Source: Allacma fusca
Taxonomy: Eukaryota > Arthropoda > Collembola > Symphypleona > Sminthuridae
Reading direction: 5' to 3'
Assembly: GCA_947179485.1 (NCBI GenBank)
Contig: OX359245.1
Span: 78,975,067 to 79,039,066 of the forward strand
Length of the DNA: 64,000 nt
In this document: piece after piece, positions 37,440 through 49,162 of the stretch
Layout of the letters: each line of letters starts with the position of its first letter
How positions within the stretch are numbered: the stretch's first letter is position 1
Program-made: the position numbers and the translations under genes
Notes under the pieces: generated by a model
What the model saw: the letters and a program-made list of their open reading frames with translations, nothing else
Database searches by the model: none
What the model was told of the DNA's origin: nothing

Positions 37440-40232
37440 CCGAAAATATGACGTATGTCACACATTCCAAATTTTTATCATGCTAATGATCCCCATAACA
37501 GCATTTAGAGACCCACGTCAATAACGTTTTAGGTATTTGATGAAATCAAGGGAATCTGGAAATTGGGTCATAGAAGCCTACCCTGTTTGAGTTGTGGTTA
37601 ATTGTTTATGATTGCGAAGTGTAAAAATTTTCATGTTCCGAGGTGATGGTGTGCAATTTCAAGGATCAAATTCCTAAAGATTTTTCTGATTTTATTTCAC
37701 ACTACTGCAATGCAAATATAATACTTTCTAAACGACGGGCTATTCTTAAATCATAGTATCATTTCTTCGGCGGATATTGCAAACAAGACTTAATTACAAT
37801 TTACGCGTATAAGGGTTTGGAGATATATGTACCAATTATTTCTAGAAATTATTCAGAGGAAGGTTTCCGCGAGCTCTATCCTTCATTAAAAAAATAGTTG
37901 ATATAAATTAATAATTTAATTTTTGTAAAAGAAAATAATGCAAATGTCAAAGAAAGGATAGCTGTAATAGTTTAAGGAATTAGTTGAAGATAGCCCGAAG
38001 ATGAGCACAGTTATTGTTCAAAAGCTTGGTATTTATAATTAATAAAAATGGATTCCACCGAAACCAATATAAATGTGAAAAAAAGAAGCTCTATCCTTGT
38101 TTGTTGCATTTCGTTTTGCCTGTTTCGGAAATGTCGCCACTGAAAATTGCAGCAGCATTCCAATGTGACATGGTCAAGTGGTAAAATTATAGAACGGGCG
38201 GTAAAAAAAAAATTCTTCCCGTAATGATGCCTTCACGTCGCATTAACTTGAGCTATCTCCTAAAATCTGGGAAAATTATGAAATGGTTTTATAGAGTAAA
38301 CATAAATTGATATGACCTACATATTCTTTTCTGGAGCTTAAACATGTCCGACCACAGACCGGTCTTTGAAATTCATTTTGGATATTTTATCGCAGTCGCG
38401 TTAAAGCTCTTGGCAGAGGAATCTCACATTATATGCAGATTTTAGCACATAAAATTATTGCATCCAATTCAATTGATAAGTTAAGTGCAATTTCAGATTG
38501 TTAAGATTAGGCCAGTTAGCATTTCGAGCTATAAATAAGCGTTGAAGAAAATGTGGCTGGGCTAAATTTGAGAGAAAAGGGTGTACAAGATTCGGCTTGA
38601 AATTCCTGCAGAGTATTTGAAGAACTTTTAGGGTAGGATTAAATTTTGTGTACAAGTTGTTCTAATTTGCAGATAATTACCTATATCCAAGGATTGCTTG
38701 CCTTGACTTCTTTACTGTTGGAATAATTTGGTAAGGTACCTAAACTATTTTTTAATTTATGGAATGAATTTTAATTTCCTTGTAAATTTAGTAGAATGAC
38801 ATAACGTGATGAGAGATATTAATCTCTCTGCAAGGTTTTCAAACCTGACGGATACTTAATGGATAAACGAACTTTAACAGTTATAAGCAACGTATTCACA
38901 ATGCTCTTACTAAACACAGCATCAAGTAGTTAATATTTACAAAACATTGAATTTTCTTGTAGGTCTTTTAATTATATGAAACTTGATACAAAAGCTTTCC
39001 AAATAAATAGGACTATCTGGGCCAAAATATTAATCAGACAAATGAAATGAAGTATGTTCTCGCGAATAGATTATTCAACAATTCTTGTAGAGTGTTAGGA
39101 TAAGTAATTGGAACAAATTCCTTAACACCAAACCATATATATATAACCAGAAACTTGCTTTTCTACTTCAAGAGCATCAAAAAATTTGTTCCTAGCTAAA
39201 CAATTGTCTCATAGATCTTTTAACTTAAGTCCATATAAAATTAAAAGAGAATTTTCTTCCTTGTTGGTCCCGACGTTGAGATTTGTGTGTCAAATATTGC
39301 GGTTTCACTGTGTAAATATAGGAGGCAGGATTGAACATGAATTTTGTGTTATAGCTTTATAAAACAAAAAATCACTTTAGGAAGGATCTCAAAAGGATTA
39401 GTTAACATTTAAGGAGCCTGAGACCGAAATGTTTTTGACCAAGGCAGGTGAAATTATACTCTAAGTTAAATTAAAGCATTGTTTTAAATACAGTGATTAT
39501 TAATAAATAATCCGCAAGCAAGCCGAGAAAAGTGCGAAATTAGCGAAATAGAAGGTAAACTGCGAAATTTTAAATCGCATTACAAAATCCTGAATATTGT
39601 AAAATATTTTACATACAATCCTAATATATTTTGACATTTTGATTATTCAATTCTGGATCCTAGGTTTTGCCAGGAAAATATTTGCCATAGCATTCCCTCG
39701 ACGCTTTTAAAATTTTCAAAAAGTTCAATTCCATTAGAAGATTTGGTTGAATACCGTACGCCAGTACAACAGCTGAAATAGACGTTAGGGCATTTTTTCT
39801 GAAATTTTCAGAGAAATGCTGATTTTGGTGGTGACATAAAAGTCGTTTCCGCACCTAGCTGTATCACTCCAAAAAACGTTCTTGCTCCCCTGCGTCTACA
39901 ACTTATCGAATAAATGTTGACATTCATAAGCGCGTGGTATTTGACGAATCAACAGATCAACCAGACAATTTGGATGACAACAATGATTAAGAAATCATAA
40001 TTTCAGCGACTTGATGTATCGAAATTTCCAGTAATATGTAAGCTACTTCTTTTAGACTGTCACTCAATAAAACTAAAGTCATAAAACTAAAATGATTTGG
40101 AAATTATTGCGAAAAATAATCAAAGCGCAAATTTATGGATGGGCTTTGGTTAATTATGTCTGCCAAGATGATTGTCATTCCTTGGGTATATGCTACATTT
40201 CATGGAATATTTTGCCTGTATTATAGGGCAAC
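37440..40232. other. Host intergenic DNA matching the copy B downstream region
   Basis: 37460-38815 aligns with 47025-47945 downstream of copy B, and 39390-39520 with 48175-48290. The DNA between differs: about 575 bases here against a roughly 230-base insertion there. The interval shows that copies A and B belong to one segmental duplication that includes their 3' flanks. No coding region is supported; 39530-40232 is unique AT-rich DNA. Confidence 0.65.
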
Positions 40233-40725
40233 TCTGCGGTAGAGCTGGGGCCCGGAAGCCGGGTTTTGGATTCGGGCCAGCCCGAACCTAGCCGGACGGG
40301 TTTTTGGCCGGGTTCGGGCTGTAAATACGAACTTACGCCGGGCTCCGACCGGGTTCGGGCTGCACTAAAACAATGAAACCGGGTTAAGATCGGGCTTGTG
40401 CCTGTATTTATTTTTTGCTTCGGGATTCGGGCGGGTCAATAATTACAATTGACACATCAATCCTACTCGAACAGAATTTAGTAAAGATAAGTGGCATACA
40501 TATTTGACGTTGCGCAGAGTTCAATCATTGTTTTCAAGTATGTATATTCATGATAAATAATAGTTCATTGTAGTTTATGCGTAACACAGGCTTAAGCATT
40601 TTGAAACGATACCTTCCGATTGATAGTTTATGTTCAAAAATTTTCAGAGCCAAAAAGAAGTTTTGCTCCTGTAGTGCTCGTGCTCGCTTATTGAATGTGT
40701 TGAGTAGAAATGTATATATATAGAA

Positions 40726-41062
40726 CTGTCGAGTCAAGCCAGGATGACACTTTGCCAATTAAGGACAGGTGTGTTACACACGCCTCTCTTGCCTCCAATA
40801 GGCTTATGCTTGTTACCATAGAGTGACTGTCAACCATCGTTTACTTGTCAACCATAGATTGACTCTGTATTTGTAATGAGTGAGTCAACCATCGAGTTTC
40901 AATTTCTTAATCATGTTGCAATATATTTACATTGCGTATGCATACATCCTTTTATTTCGCGCTGAAAAGCATCAAAAATTATCGGCCAATCGCAGGCAAG
41001 AGAGGCGTGCGTAACACACCTGTCCTTAATTGGTAAAGTATCATCCTGGCTTGACTCGACAG
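40726..41062. mobile_element. Nested palindromic MITE with 69-bp terminal inverted repeats
   Basis: 40726-40794 and 40994-41062 are inverted repeats of 69 bases with only about three mismatches. They enclose about 200 bases that repeat a TCAACCAT motif. There is no coding capacity. It lies within the hAT-like element, so it is either a nested insertion or an internal part of it. The flanking DNA is TA-rich, so a target-site duplication cannot be fixed. Confidence 0.75.
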
Positions 41063-41169
41063 TATGTCGTCGGCTAAACTTCCTAACCGGCTAAAATAAA
41101 AAATGCAGACCGGCTATTTAACGCTGTCGCTCAAAACTCAAACCAGCCACAATCCCCCCATTTCCCTCA

Positions 41170-42110
41170 ACTTGACCACACCTTCCGCTTCCCTTACACT
41201 AATCCCCGTACTACCCATCAACTAATAATAATCACATTATTTCCCCTCCACTTCCACTGCACTTCCACTCAACTTCCCCTTCACTTCCCCTCCACTTCCA
41301 TTCCACATCCACTCCACTTCCCCTTCAAATACTTAACCCCTCCACTTCCACTTCACTTCCTCTACACTCCCCCTTCAAATACATTAGCCCTCCACTTCCC
41401 CTTCAAATACATAACCCCTCCACTTCCACTACACTTCCTCTACACTCCCCCTTCAAATACATTAGCCCTCAACTTCCCCTTCAAATACATAACCCCTTCA
41501 CTTCCCTTTCAAAAACATAACCCCTCCACTTCCTCTTCAAATACATAACCACTCCACTTCCCCTTCAAATACATAACCCCTCCAATTTCTATCCCTATCT
41601 CCACTCATTTGAGTGAAGGGGAAGTGGAAGGGTAATGTACTTAAAAGGGAAGTGGATCATATATCAGGGAAGTGCGTAAGTGGAGGGCAAGTGGAGGTGA
41701 ACTGGAATTGTAGGGAAGTGAAGGGGAGAGGAATTGGAGGGAAAGTGGGAATGGAGGGGAAGTGGAGGGGTAATGTAATTGAAATAGGAGTGGATCATAT
41801 ATCAGGGAAGTGCGTAAGTGGAGGGCAAGTGGAGGGGACGTGGAAGTGGAGGTGAAGTGGGGGGAAGTAGAGGGGGGAGGATAGTAAAGCGGGAGGGAAA
41901 GTGGAGGGGTAAGAGGAAGTGGGAATGGAGGGGGAGAGGAAGTGGAGGGGAAGTGGGAATGGACGGGAAGTGGACAGGAAATCAACGGGAAGTTGAGAGA
42001 AAATGGGATGGAAGTGAAGGGGAAGTGGAGGGAAGTTAAGGGTAGTGGTTTCGAAGTGGACTGGAAGTGGAGGTGAGTTGTGGGGTAGTGGAGGTGAACT
42101 CCACTCCACT
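41170..42110. repeat. Polypyrimidine/polypurine minisatellite in inverted halves
   Basis: 41220-41600 is built from CCCCTCCACTTCC-type units, partly organised in roughly 30-base repeats with CTTCAAATACATAA. 41610-42100 is built from GGGGAAGTGGAGG-type units on the same strand, with one roughly 140-base sub-block seen twice (near 41650 and 41790). The halves are complementary, so the block could fold back on itself; it also fits triplex or G-quadruplex formation. Proline/serine- and glycine-rich ORFs here are repeat artefacts. Confidence 0.85.
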
Positions 42111-42564
42111 TACATGATATACTGCAAAGAGGAATTATGGCCGGGTTTCACTTTAGAGTTTCCAGCGGGAGCGCTATAGCCGGTTTTCATTTTAGGCATT
42201 TTAAATTATAGCCGGTTGGGAAAATTGCCGACGATGTGTAGAGTGTTTGTATGTTGTAAATATAATAGAATATGTAAACAAATGTTTCACGTCGGATTCA
42301 ATTGTTACTAAAAATCCGGGTTTTCATCGGGTTTTAAAACAATTTTTAGATCGGGTTTTTAGCCGGTTCGGGTTGTAAAAAATTTTGGAGACCGGGTTTT
42401 TAACGGATTCGGGCTGCACAAAATTTAAGGCGCATAAAACGAGCCGGGTTGAATATCAAATATTTAGCCCTTTGGCTAGCCGGGTCGGGCTAATAGAGTA
42501 TTTGGGTTTCTTCCGGGTTTGGGCCTGAAGTCAAGCCCGAATCCCACCTCTACTCTTCTGCGGT

Positions 42565-43942
42565 TTAGCTGAGCCCTTGAATTAGTACTTAAGGCTAGGA
42601 ATAGTCAAGTACACATGCACGAGCTGTGAGAGATGTTTACCATAGAGTACAGTAAGAAGCACTGTTATGATGAACTTGCTTGCTTGGTAAAGTGAAGAAT
42701 AAAGCAGAAATATTATAAGTTCGAGCTACCATTCGAGCAACCAGATGCTGTTTTTACGTCCCAGTGTTAAATGCTACCTTTATACTATAAAATGCATTTT
42801 TTAATGTTTTCTTTCGTTTATCAAAAATAAACTTGTCCAACAAAACACGGTTGTAATTTAGACATTCTGGTTAACATGATTCGAGCTTGAGAAAATCCAA
42901 ATAGCTTTTAACTTTCTCGTAAGTTGTTGTCTATGAACGAAGTGCTGTATGTGTAAACAACTTAATTGAAGTTAAAATTAAAAAAAATAAATAAACAAAA
43001 CAATTTAAAAAAGAAACTTCGAGAATCATTCATTAGTAACTAAAAAATTATTAAATTAATAATGTGGGTTTTATACAGCGTTTTACATGAAGGACTTACA
43101 AAGTTTTCTGTACCTCCTTTATTCTTTATAATCATCACATTTACACACATATGCGCCGTGCATTCTTATCATTAATCTAAAAGGGTTAAGTTACGTGTGC
43201 TTGCATACAAATGTTATAGATATAATTATGTTAAGAACACATCATCGTGTTAGGCTCATCAAAGTCACGTCAAGAACTTCACACGAATAAACACGTTCTA
43301 ATAATGCTATCTTATCCAATTTACAAGTTTTTATTGCATTGGGCTTGACTTACACTATTCTCATGCTCACACACTCATGTATAACACGTCATGCTGTAGC
43401 ATAAAGTTACTGCGAAATCATATGCGATTAGTACAACTAGTTATGTAAAGTGGTTTTTCTATATAGAGGTTTCTAAGGTGTGGAATAATGCATGTCAATT
43501 TATAAAAAAAACCTACATACAAACTACTACTTTTTACAAAAGACTACTCTGTAATTTTAACTTGACCGAAAGACAAGAGTAGATGAAAATAATATGTTAA
43601 TACTTGTAAATACTCTGTATGCAAATTTGAGAAGGATTTAAAAATGCTCGTTTACACGGAATGCCATTTGAAAAGAAACAACTTCCAAGGAACTCCGTTT
43701 TTTGTGTTTTCGTCACTTTACTTAGATGAAGTAATGTGTAGTCTGATCCAACGTAAGCTTTGTACTGAAAACCACAGAGCTGTGTCCAGACCTTTAAAAT
43801 TTTCTGCAGTCTCTATCAAGTTTTTGAGGGGTACTATTAATTTGTTGTGTTCTCTGTTTGAAACCACATGAGAATAAAACAAAATTGTTGACGAATATTA
43901 AAATTTCTTCCCTTTGCCAGGAATAAGGGTTTTGCAGTAAAT
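42565..43942 (+). other. Upstream region of copy B
   Basis: From about 42770 it aligns with 18110-19302 upstream of copy A and holds a TTTAAAAA core-promoter-like box at 43637. A GTAAGC donor-like site at 43756 and acceptor-like sites just before the ATG make an intron in the 5' leader possible. The open stretch at 43644-43871 is in this leader and is not treated as a gene. Confidence 0.5.
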
Positions 43943-46649
43943 ATGAAAAAACATTTGACATATATTTTCCTTTTCGGAATTCTGGTGAATTTCTCATCGA
44001 CGGAAAATACCGACTCGAATATTCAACAAACCACACTGGTTCCAGTTGAAACCTCCGAAGAAGATGACGGTTCGTATGAGTTTTTGTAATCCTATTTATC
44101 TGTTGTAAAATTGTTTTTTCAAATTGGGAAGCTATTTTTCAACCGTATTTTGTAAATTGTGGTCGCTTACCAATAATTTGAATCAATGCCAATCAGTCAG
44201 ATATTGTAGCAATTTAGGCAGCAATATTTACCATTATGGCTCTACGTATTTTGTTTAAACTGATATTTCATTGGGGCAGAATAATTAATCATTTAAAAAA
44301 AGAATTGATCCAAGATCAACACCTCTATTTGTGGAAACTGTATTTTATTGTATTATACGTTTAAAAGTAGGGGATTTATGTGGGAAGACGGGAAGAATCT
44401 TCACAGGGAAAAAATTTTTCAGCAGGGAAATAAAACAAATTTTGTCAGCAGGGAAATAAAACAAATTTTGTCAGCAGGGATTTTTGAAATTGTTGCGGTA
44501 TTTTACTGAAAATGATTCTTGTCAACAGGGATTTTCGAAATTATTGAGATGATTTACGAAAATAATTTTTTGTCAGCAGGGATTTTCAAATTTTTGACCT
44601 TTTTTTCAGCAGGGATTTTTGAATTTGTTGGGGTGTATTACGAAAATTATTTTGTCAACAGGGAGTTTTAAATTTGCTTCGAACAGGGAAAATGAAAAAA
44701 ATCTTCCAGGGAGATTTACAAAAATCCGACCCCTGTTTAAAAGTAGCATTTTAACGACTATACTCTCGAGATGGACAAGGTCTTAGATAATATGGTCTCC
44801 GAGGATTAATTAACATTGCCCAGTAATAATTATGAATTAAAAAAATTATACTATTTATTCATGTGCAGTCGAAAGGAGTTTCGGACTGTTCATTTTTTCT
44901 ATTACCTGGCACCACTGAAGTATCCCACTTTAAAAATTCATGTCAAATTTTGAATTTAAAATATTTGTTCTAAATTCTCAGAATTTTAGCTAGCAAAATT
45001 GATTTTCATCTTTAATTTATACTTGTTCATCTGAGAGAGCAATATGATATAATAGGTAAAACGGTTCCTATAGAAGTTTCTTCGTCAAGAACCTTCATTA
45101 ATGATTCCGGGACATGTTTCTAAATTTTCCTATACTCATAATTCTTTAACAATCTATAGTCCATATTTCAGATCACTTCAACCAAGCCGGGAATTTGTTA
45201 GAGTTCATTTGAAAGAAATAGCCTGGTTTTATTAGACATATTTGAAACAGCTTTTATGTATTCTCGTTGAATGAGCCTAATTCACATGATGAAACATATG
45301 ATGAAGATATGAGCACTGAAATTAATTATTTATGTAACACAAACGTTAAAATATGTAGCCTATTATGATTAAAACTTGGCAATTACTAAAATATCTTTTA
45401 ATTGCTCACAGCTAAATTAATTGCAAATTCAAATTTAATTTTTCAGGACCTCCGGGATTTGTTCCTCACAAACTTCAAGATAATAATTGCAGAAATACAT
45501 CTGATCAACTGATCCATTTCACCCAAACAACTAATTCAACTCTGACGAGATTAGTTGAAAAACTAGATCACTTGGAAAAAAATATAGAAGTTATGAAATC
45601 TCAAATTTCAAGTTTGCAGTCAACGAATTCCAAGATGACACATGCTCTGTTTAAGCGAAATCCTGAGGCCCTTGTTGACCTTTTACCTTCACCAAGGAAT
45701 GGAGACTCTTTTAATGGCTCAACATTTGAAGCCATTTCAGCTGCATTTCCGTGGGAAAATGGCCTTGTTGTTCAAATAAGTGAATAAAATCCAGTTATTT
45801 TTAATCTAGATTTGAGCAATTAATGATTTCCCGCCAAATCCATGTTTTTTTTGTAATTTATTAGAGAATGTACTTTTGCAGAGAATTACCTGGACGTGAA
45901 CTTAACGGGATATCAATTGTACCTTCCATATGGCAATGTAGTAGCACCAGCTCCAAAAAATATTTCCGCCAAAACAACTGAAGTTGCAACGTTTAACACA
46001 ACACTGTGAGTATAGCCGTTTATCTACGTTTGGGTTTCTGAATTTTATAGTAGAAGTAAATGAAAACCATGTGACCTAGAACCAAGTGGTGCAATGTCAT
46101 TATGATTTTGGGTCAATTTATTTGAATTGTCTCCTGGAGTTGTAGTTGGAGGTTCAACTATATGGTTTGTAGCGTATATACTTAGTGAGTATAGTTCTTT
46201 TCGTTGAAGGCCTTTTTACAACAGCATTTCTGCTTTTAGCTAAGGATAAACCAATATTAAAAGTTTAAGTGTTTTTCTTTGCTTCGTGCACAAATTCCAG
46301 TGTGGTGGATAACGCGACCCAAGCGGAAATCTCATACCGGATTGGAGGAACAAATATTTCTCTCCATGTGTTCTTTACTGATGGGGAATACCAAACTGTT
46401 GCTGCCGCCTTTTTGCCGATGAGTGCTCCCGCCAGGTCTATTTTGTCACTGGATTGCATCGAATATAAGCACCGCGGGACCCCTGGGTCCCACAAATGCA
46501 TCACAAATGTAATACAGGATAATGAACAAGCCAGCAGAACGGAAATCTATGTTTATGAAAGGGACCTATTTATGACGGTTACGTATGAGGTGAAATTTTC
46601 CCCACGTATTGGCACTGTAACCTGTGAGGTTTTTAAATTGACAATCTGA
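43943..46649 (+). CDS. Secreted coiled-coil protein, copy B (4 exons, 310 aa)
   Basis: Predicted exons are 43943-44069, 45447-45779, 45882-46005 and 46301-46649, all in phase, giving 310 aa. Exon 1 encodes the signal peptide (MKKHLTYIFLFGILVNFSST). Exon 2 encodes a shorter coiled coil than in the array copies, then the same FNGSTFEAIS segment. Exons 3 and 4 encode the C-terminal domain with matching cysteines (LDCIEY, HKCIT, VTCEVF). The last exon runs straight through the place where the array copies have intron 4 and aligns there without a gap (CITNV against CITK|V). Intron 1 holds a 364-base insertion. The gene looks intact; its function is unknown and secretion is inferred. Confidence 0.8.
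44371..44734. mobile_element. Small repeat element inserted in copy B intron 1
   Basis: A 364-base segment is flanked by a 12-base direct repeat GTTTAAAAGTAG (44359-44370 and 44735-44746). Copy A has a single copy at the aligned place near 19706, so the empty site is known. The interior has about five imperfect repeats around TCAGCAGGGATTTT. The ends are weakly inverted (GGGGATTTATGTGGGAAG and AAAATCCGACCCC). A related end (CTTCCCACAAAAATCCGAC) occurs near 62322, so this is a dispersed family. The class is uncertain; part of the 12 bases may be chance extension of an 8-10-bp duplication. Confidence 0.65.
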
Positions 46650-48519
46650 AGCTCGGATCAGTGTGCCCGATGCAGATATAATTATTCGTGCTCGTTGGTT
46701 CTTTAATTCAGGTGTATTCGTCTATGATAATACTAATTTTAATTTTGATATGTGTAAGGTAAATGTAGTAGGTAATTTGAGTATTTGTTCGTGAGTTGTT
46801 CACAGCCGCCTTTTTAGGCTATCATATTTAAAATTATACGCAAATTTTTCAAGCCCGATCGTCAAGAATTACCATTTACGGAGAAATGAGCGCTTCTCCC
46901 GCGGTGCTCTCAAGGGACAATTTACAAGAAACTTGATATATGTAAAAGCTTGCCATAATTAATAATATTGTTCGTCAATTTTTACGAGAATAATAAGAAA
47001 TGCAGAGATTTTGAAATTGCCGACACATTCCAAATTTTTATCATGCTAATGATCCCCATAACAGCATTTAGAGACCCACGTCAATAATTTTTCAGGTATT
47101 TGATGAAATCAAGGGAATCTGGAAATTGGGTCATAGAAGCCTATCCTGTTTGAGTTATGGTTAATTGTTTAGTGATTGCGAAGTGTAAACCTTGTGTATC
47201 CTTGTTTGTTGTATTTCGTTTCGTTTGTTTCGGAAATGTCTCAATTAAAAATTGCAGCAGCATTCCCATGTGACATGGTGTGTCACGTGGTAAAAACAAT
47301 GAACGGACGGTAATAAAATTTTGTTCTTCCCGTAATGATGCCTTCACCTTGCATTAACTTGCGCTATCTCCTAAAATCTGGAAAAATTATTGAATGGTTT
47401 TATGGAGTAAAAATAAATTGATATATCCTTTTCTGGAGCTTAAACATTTTCTTAAACAATTTCTACCAGACCGGTCTCTGAAATTCATTTTGGATATTTT
47501 ATCGCAGTCGCGTTAAAGTTCATGGCAGAGGAATCTTATATACAGATTTGAGCACATAAAAATTATTGACTCCAATGCAATTGATAAGTTAAGTGCAATT
47601 TCAGATTATTAAGATTAGGCCCCAGTTAGCATTTCGAGCTATAAATAATTAAGCGTTGAAGAAAATGTGTCTGGGCTAAATATGAGAGACAAGGGCGTAC
47701 AAGATTCGGCTTGAAATTCCTGCAGAGTATTTGAAGAACTTTTAGGGTATCTGGGTAGGATTAAATTTTGTGTACAAGTTGTTCTAATTTGCAGGTAATT
47801 ACCTATGTATATCCAAGGATTGCTTTCCTTGCCGTCTTTACTGCTGGAATAATTTGGTAAGGTACCTAAACCTTAAACTATTTTTGAATTTATGGAATGA
47901 ATTTTAATTTCCTTGTAAATTTAGTATAATGACATAACGTGATGAGCAGGGTTGAAAAAAACGGGTTTTATCAATAAAGGCCAATCCAGTGGTAAGATAT
48001 GGTAACAACTGGTTTTTATTCTATGTGGATTTTATTGGCTAAAATATAATAAACGCCAGTACTATCCAGTTAAATAATCTAATGTCCAGGCCAGTGGTTG
48101 ATATTGGATTTTACCGGCATATTTTGGCTTGTGGTAATAATTGGTAACAATAATATTGTCCGATCACGCGACGAGTTAACATTTAAGGAGCCTGAGACAG
48201 CAGTTTTTGACCAAGGCAACCGAAATTAGACTTAAATGCCGATAAGGCATTATTTTAAATACAGTGGTTATTAATAAATAACTCGTAAACATTAAATTTT
48301 GTTTTCATGATTTAATTTGCATTTGATAATTCAAAAACTTACAAAGATCAAACTTCTGCATATTTATACTTCCACAATGATTTAAATTGGCTAGTATTTA
48401 AAGTATAATTGAGACTGAATCCTAATATTTTTAACATAAACGGGTTCAATATGGTTGCCGATTTTCGCCCGAATTCAAAAACAAATTATTCACAAGTACA
48501 CCATCGAAAGTCGCCATCT
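46650..48519. other. Intergenic DNA downstream of copy B
   Basis: 47025-47945 aligns with 37460-38815. Its beginning also resembles the start of the array units (CATTTAGAGACCCACGTC against CATTTAGTTACCCAGGTC), so the same intergenic ancestor underlies the whole cluster. About 47946-48170 is an insertion relative to the A side, starting GCAGGGTTGAAAAAAAC and holding repeated CCAGT/GGTAA motifs. No coding region is supported. Confidence 0.5.
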
Positions 48520-49162
48520 TTAGCAGCAGCGCCAAATTGGGGCGCAGCATCGTAGATTACCACAACAAGGAACGACCCCATTGCAGTCACCCCCAACTGG
48601 ATTACATACAGGCTGGCAAAAAAAAAATTAAATCATAGGAAACTTTTGAAAACAATCAATGTTACCAATAAGGTAATTTTACGCATAAAAAATTTATTTG
48701 ATTGAAATTATATTCTGTAAGAGTAATAATTAGGTAATGTTCAATTTGGGTAATCCAGGAAAATTGGACCTTTCTTTGTCTGGGGCAGAATTAATATTGT
48801 GCACAAAATTAAAAACAAGGCAAATGATTTCTCATTAAATAAAAATACATGAAATATCTTATAGTTTCTGGCGTGTAATAGGGGGATCAAAATCCGCATA
48901 GACAGTTGATGTTTTAAAAAATTATGCTAATCATAGTGTTTTTACTCTCATTAAAATTCACTTAATGACTCATGGTTGACAAAAGAAAATGAATTTTTAC
49001 CGTATCAGGTGGACTGGCCATCCCAACCTCCGTATAAATTACCAGCAGCGTCAGCATTACCAAAACAAGGATGAAGACGCTGGAAAAAATAAAAATACTA
49101 ATTTAAATCGCATTGTGGAAGGAAATTTCAAACAAATTGGGAGCTTACCATGAATAAGTCAT
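48520..49162 (-). CDS. Small secreted cysteine-rich peptide (3 exons, 61 aa), knottin-like
   Basis: Minus-strand coding exons are 49149-49162, 49001-49079 and 48520-48612. The first intron runs GTAAGC to TTTCCAG (69 bases) and the second GTAAAA to TTTGCCAG (388 bases); phases 2 and 0 fit exactly. The 61-aa product starts MTYSC, has a strong hydrophobic signal segment (VFILVLVMLTLLVIY) with likely cleavage after EVGMA, then a mature part of about 35 aa. Its eight cysteines follow C-x6-C-x5-CC-x4-CC-x5-CC, ending at the stop. The spacing C-x6-C-x5-CC is that of inhibitor-cystine-knot peptides, though two further CC pairs are unusual. Such peptides may act as defence peptides, channel ligands or signals; nothing here selects one. 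A CRE palindrome (TGACGTCA, 49664-49671) lies about 500 bases upstream. Confidence 0.72.

Larger units (their letters stand above)
40241..42556. mobile_element. hAT-like non-autonomous DNA transposon (2.3 kb)
   Basis: It is flanked by an 8-bp direct repeat TCTGCGGT (40233-40240 and 42557-42564), the target size of hAT elements. The ends are imperfect inverted repeats (AGAGCTGGGG and CCCACCTCTACTCT), close to the usual hAT end. Both ends carry degenerate copies of a CCGGGTTCGGGCTG motif in the same orientation (40255-40440 and 42180-42540), possibly transposase-binding sites. The interior has no transposase but holds a nested palindromic element and a large minisatellite. The exact end could shift by a base or two. 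Confidence 0.6.

Noticed and set aside
41613-42109. Gly/Arg-rich and Pro/Ser-rich ORFs on both strands
   Set aside because: They arise from the GGGGAAGTGGAGG minisatellite and carry no independent signal.
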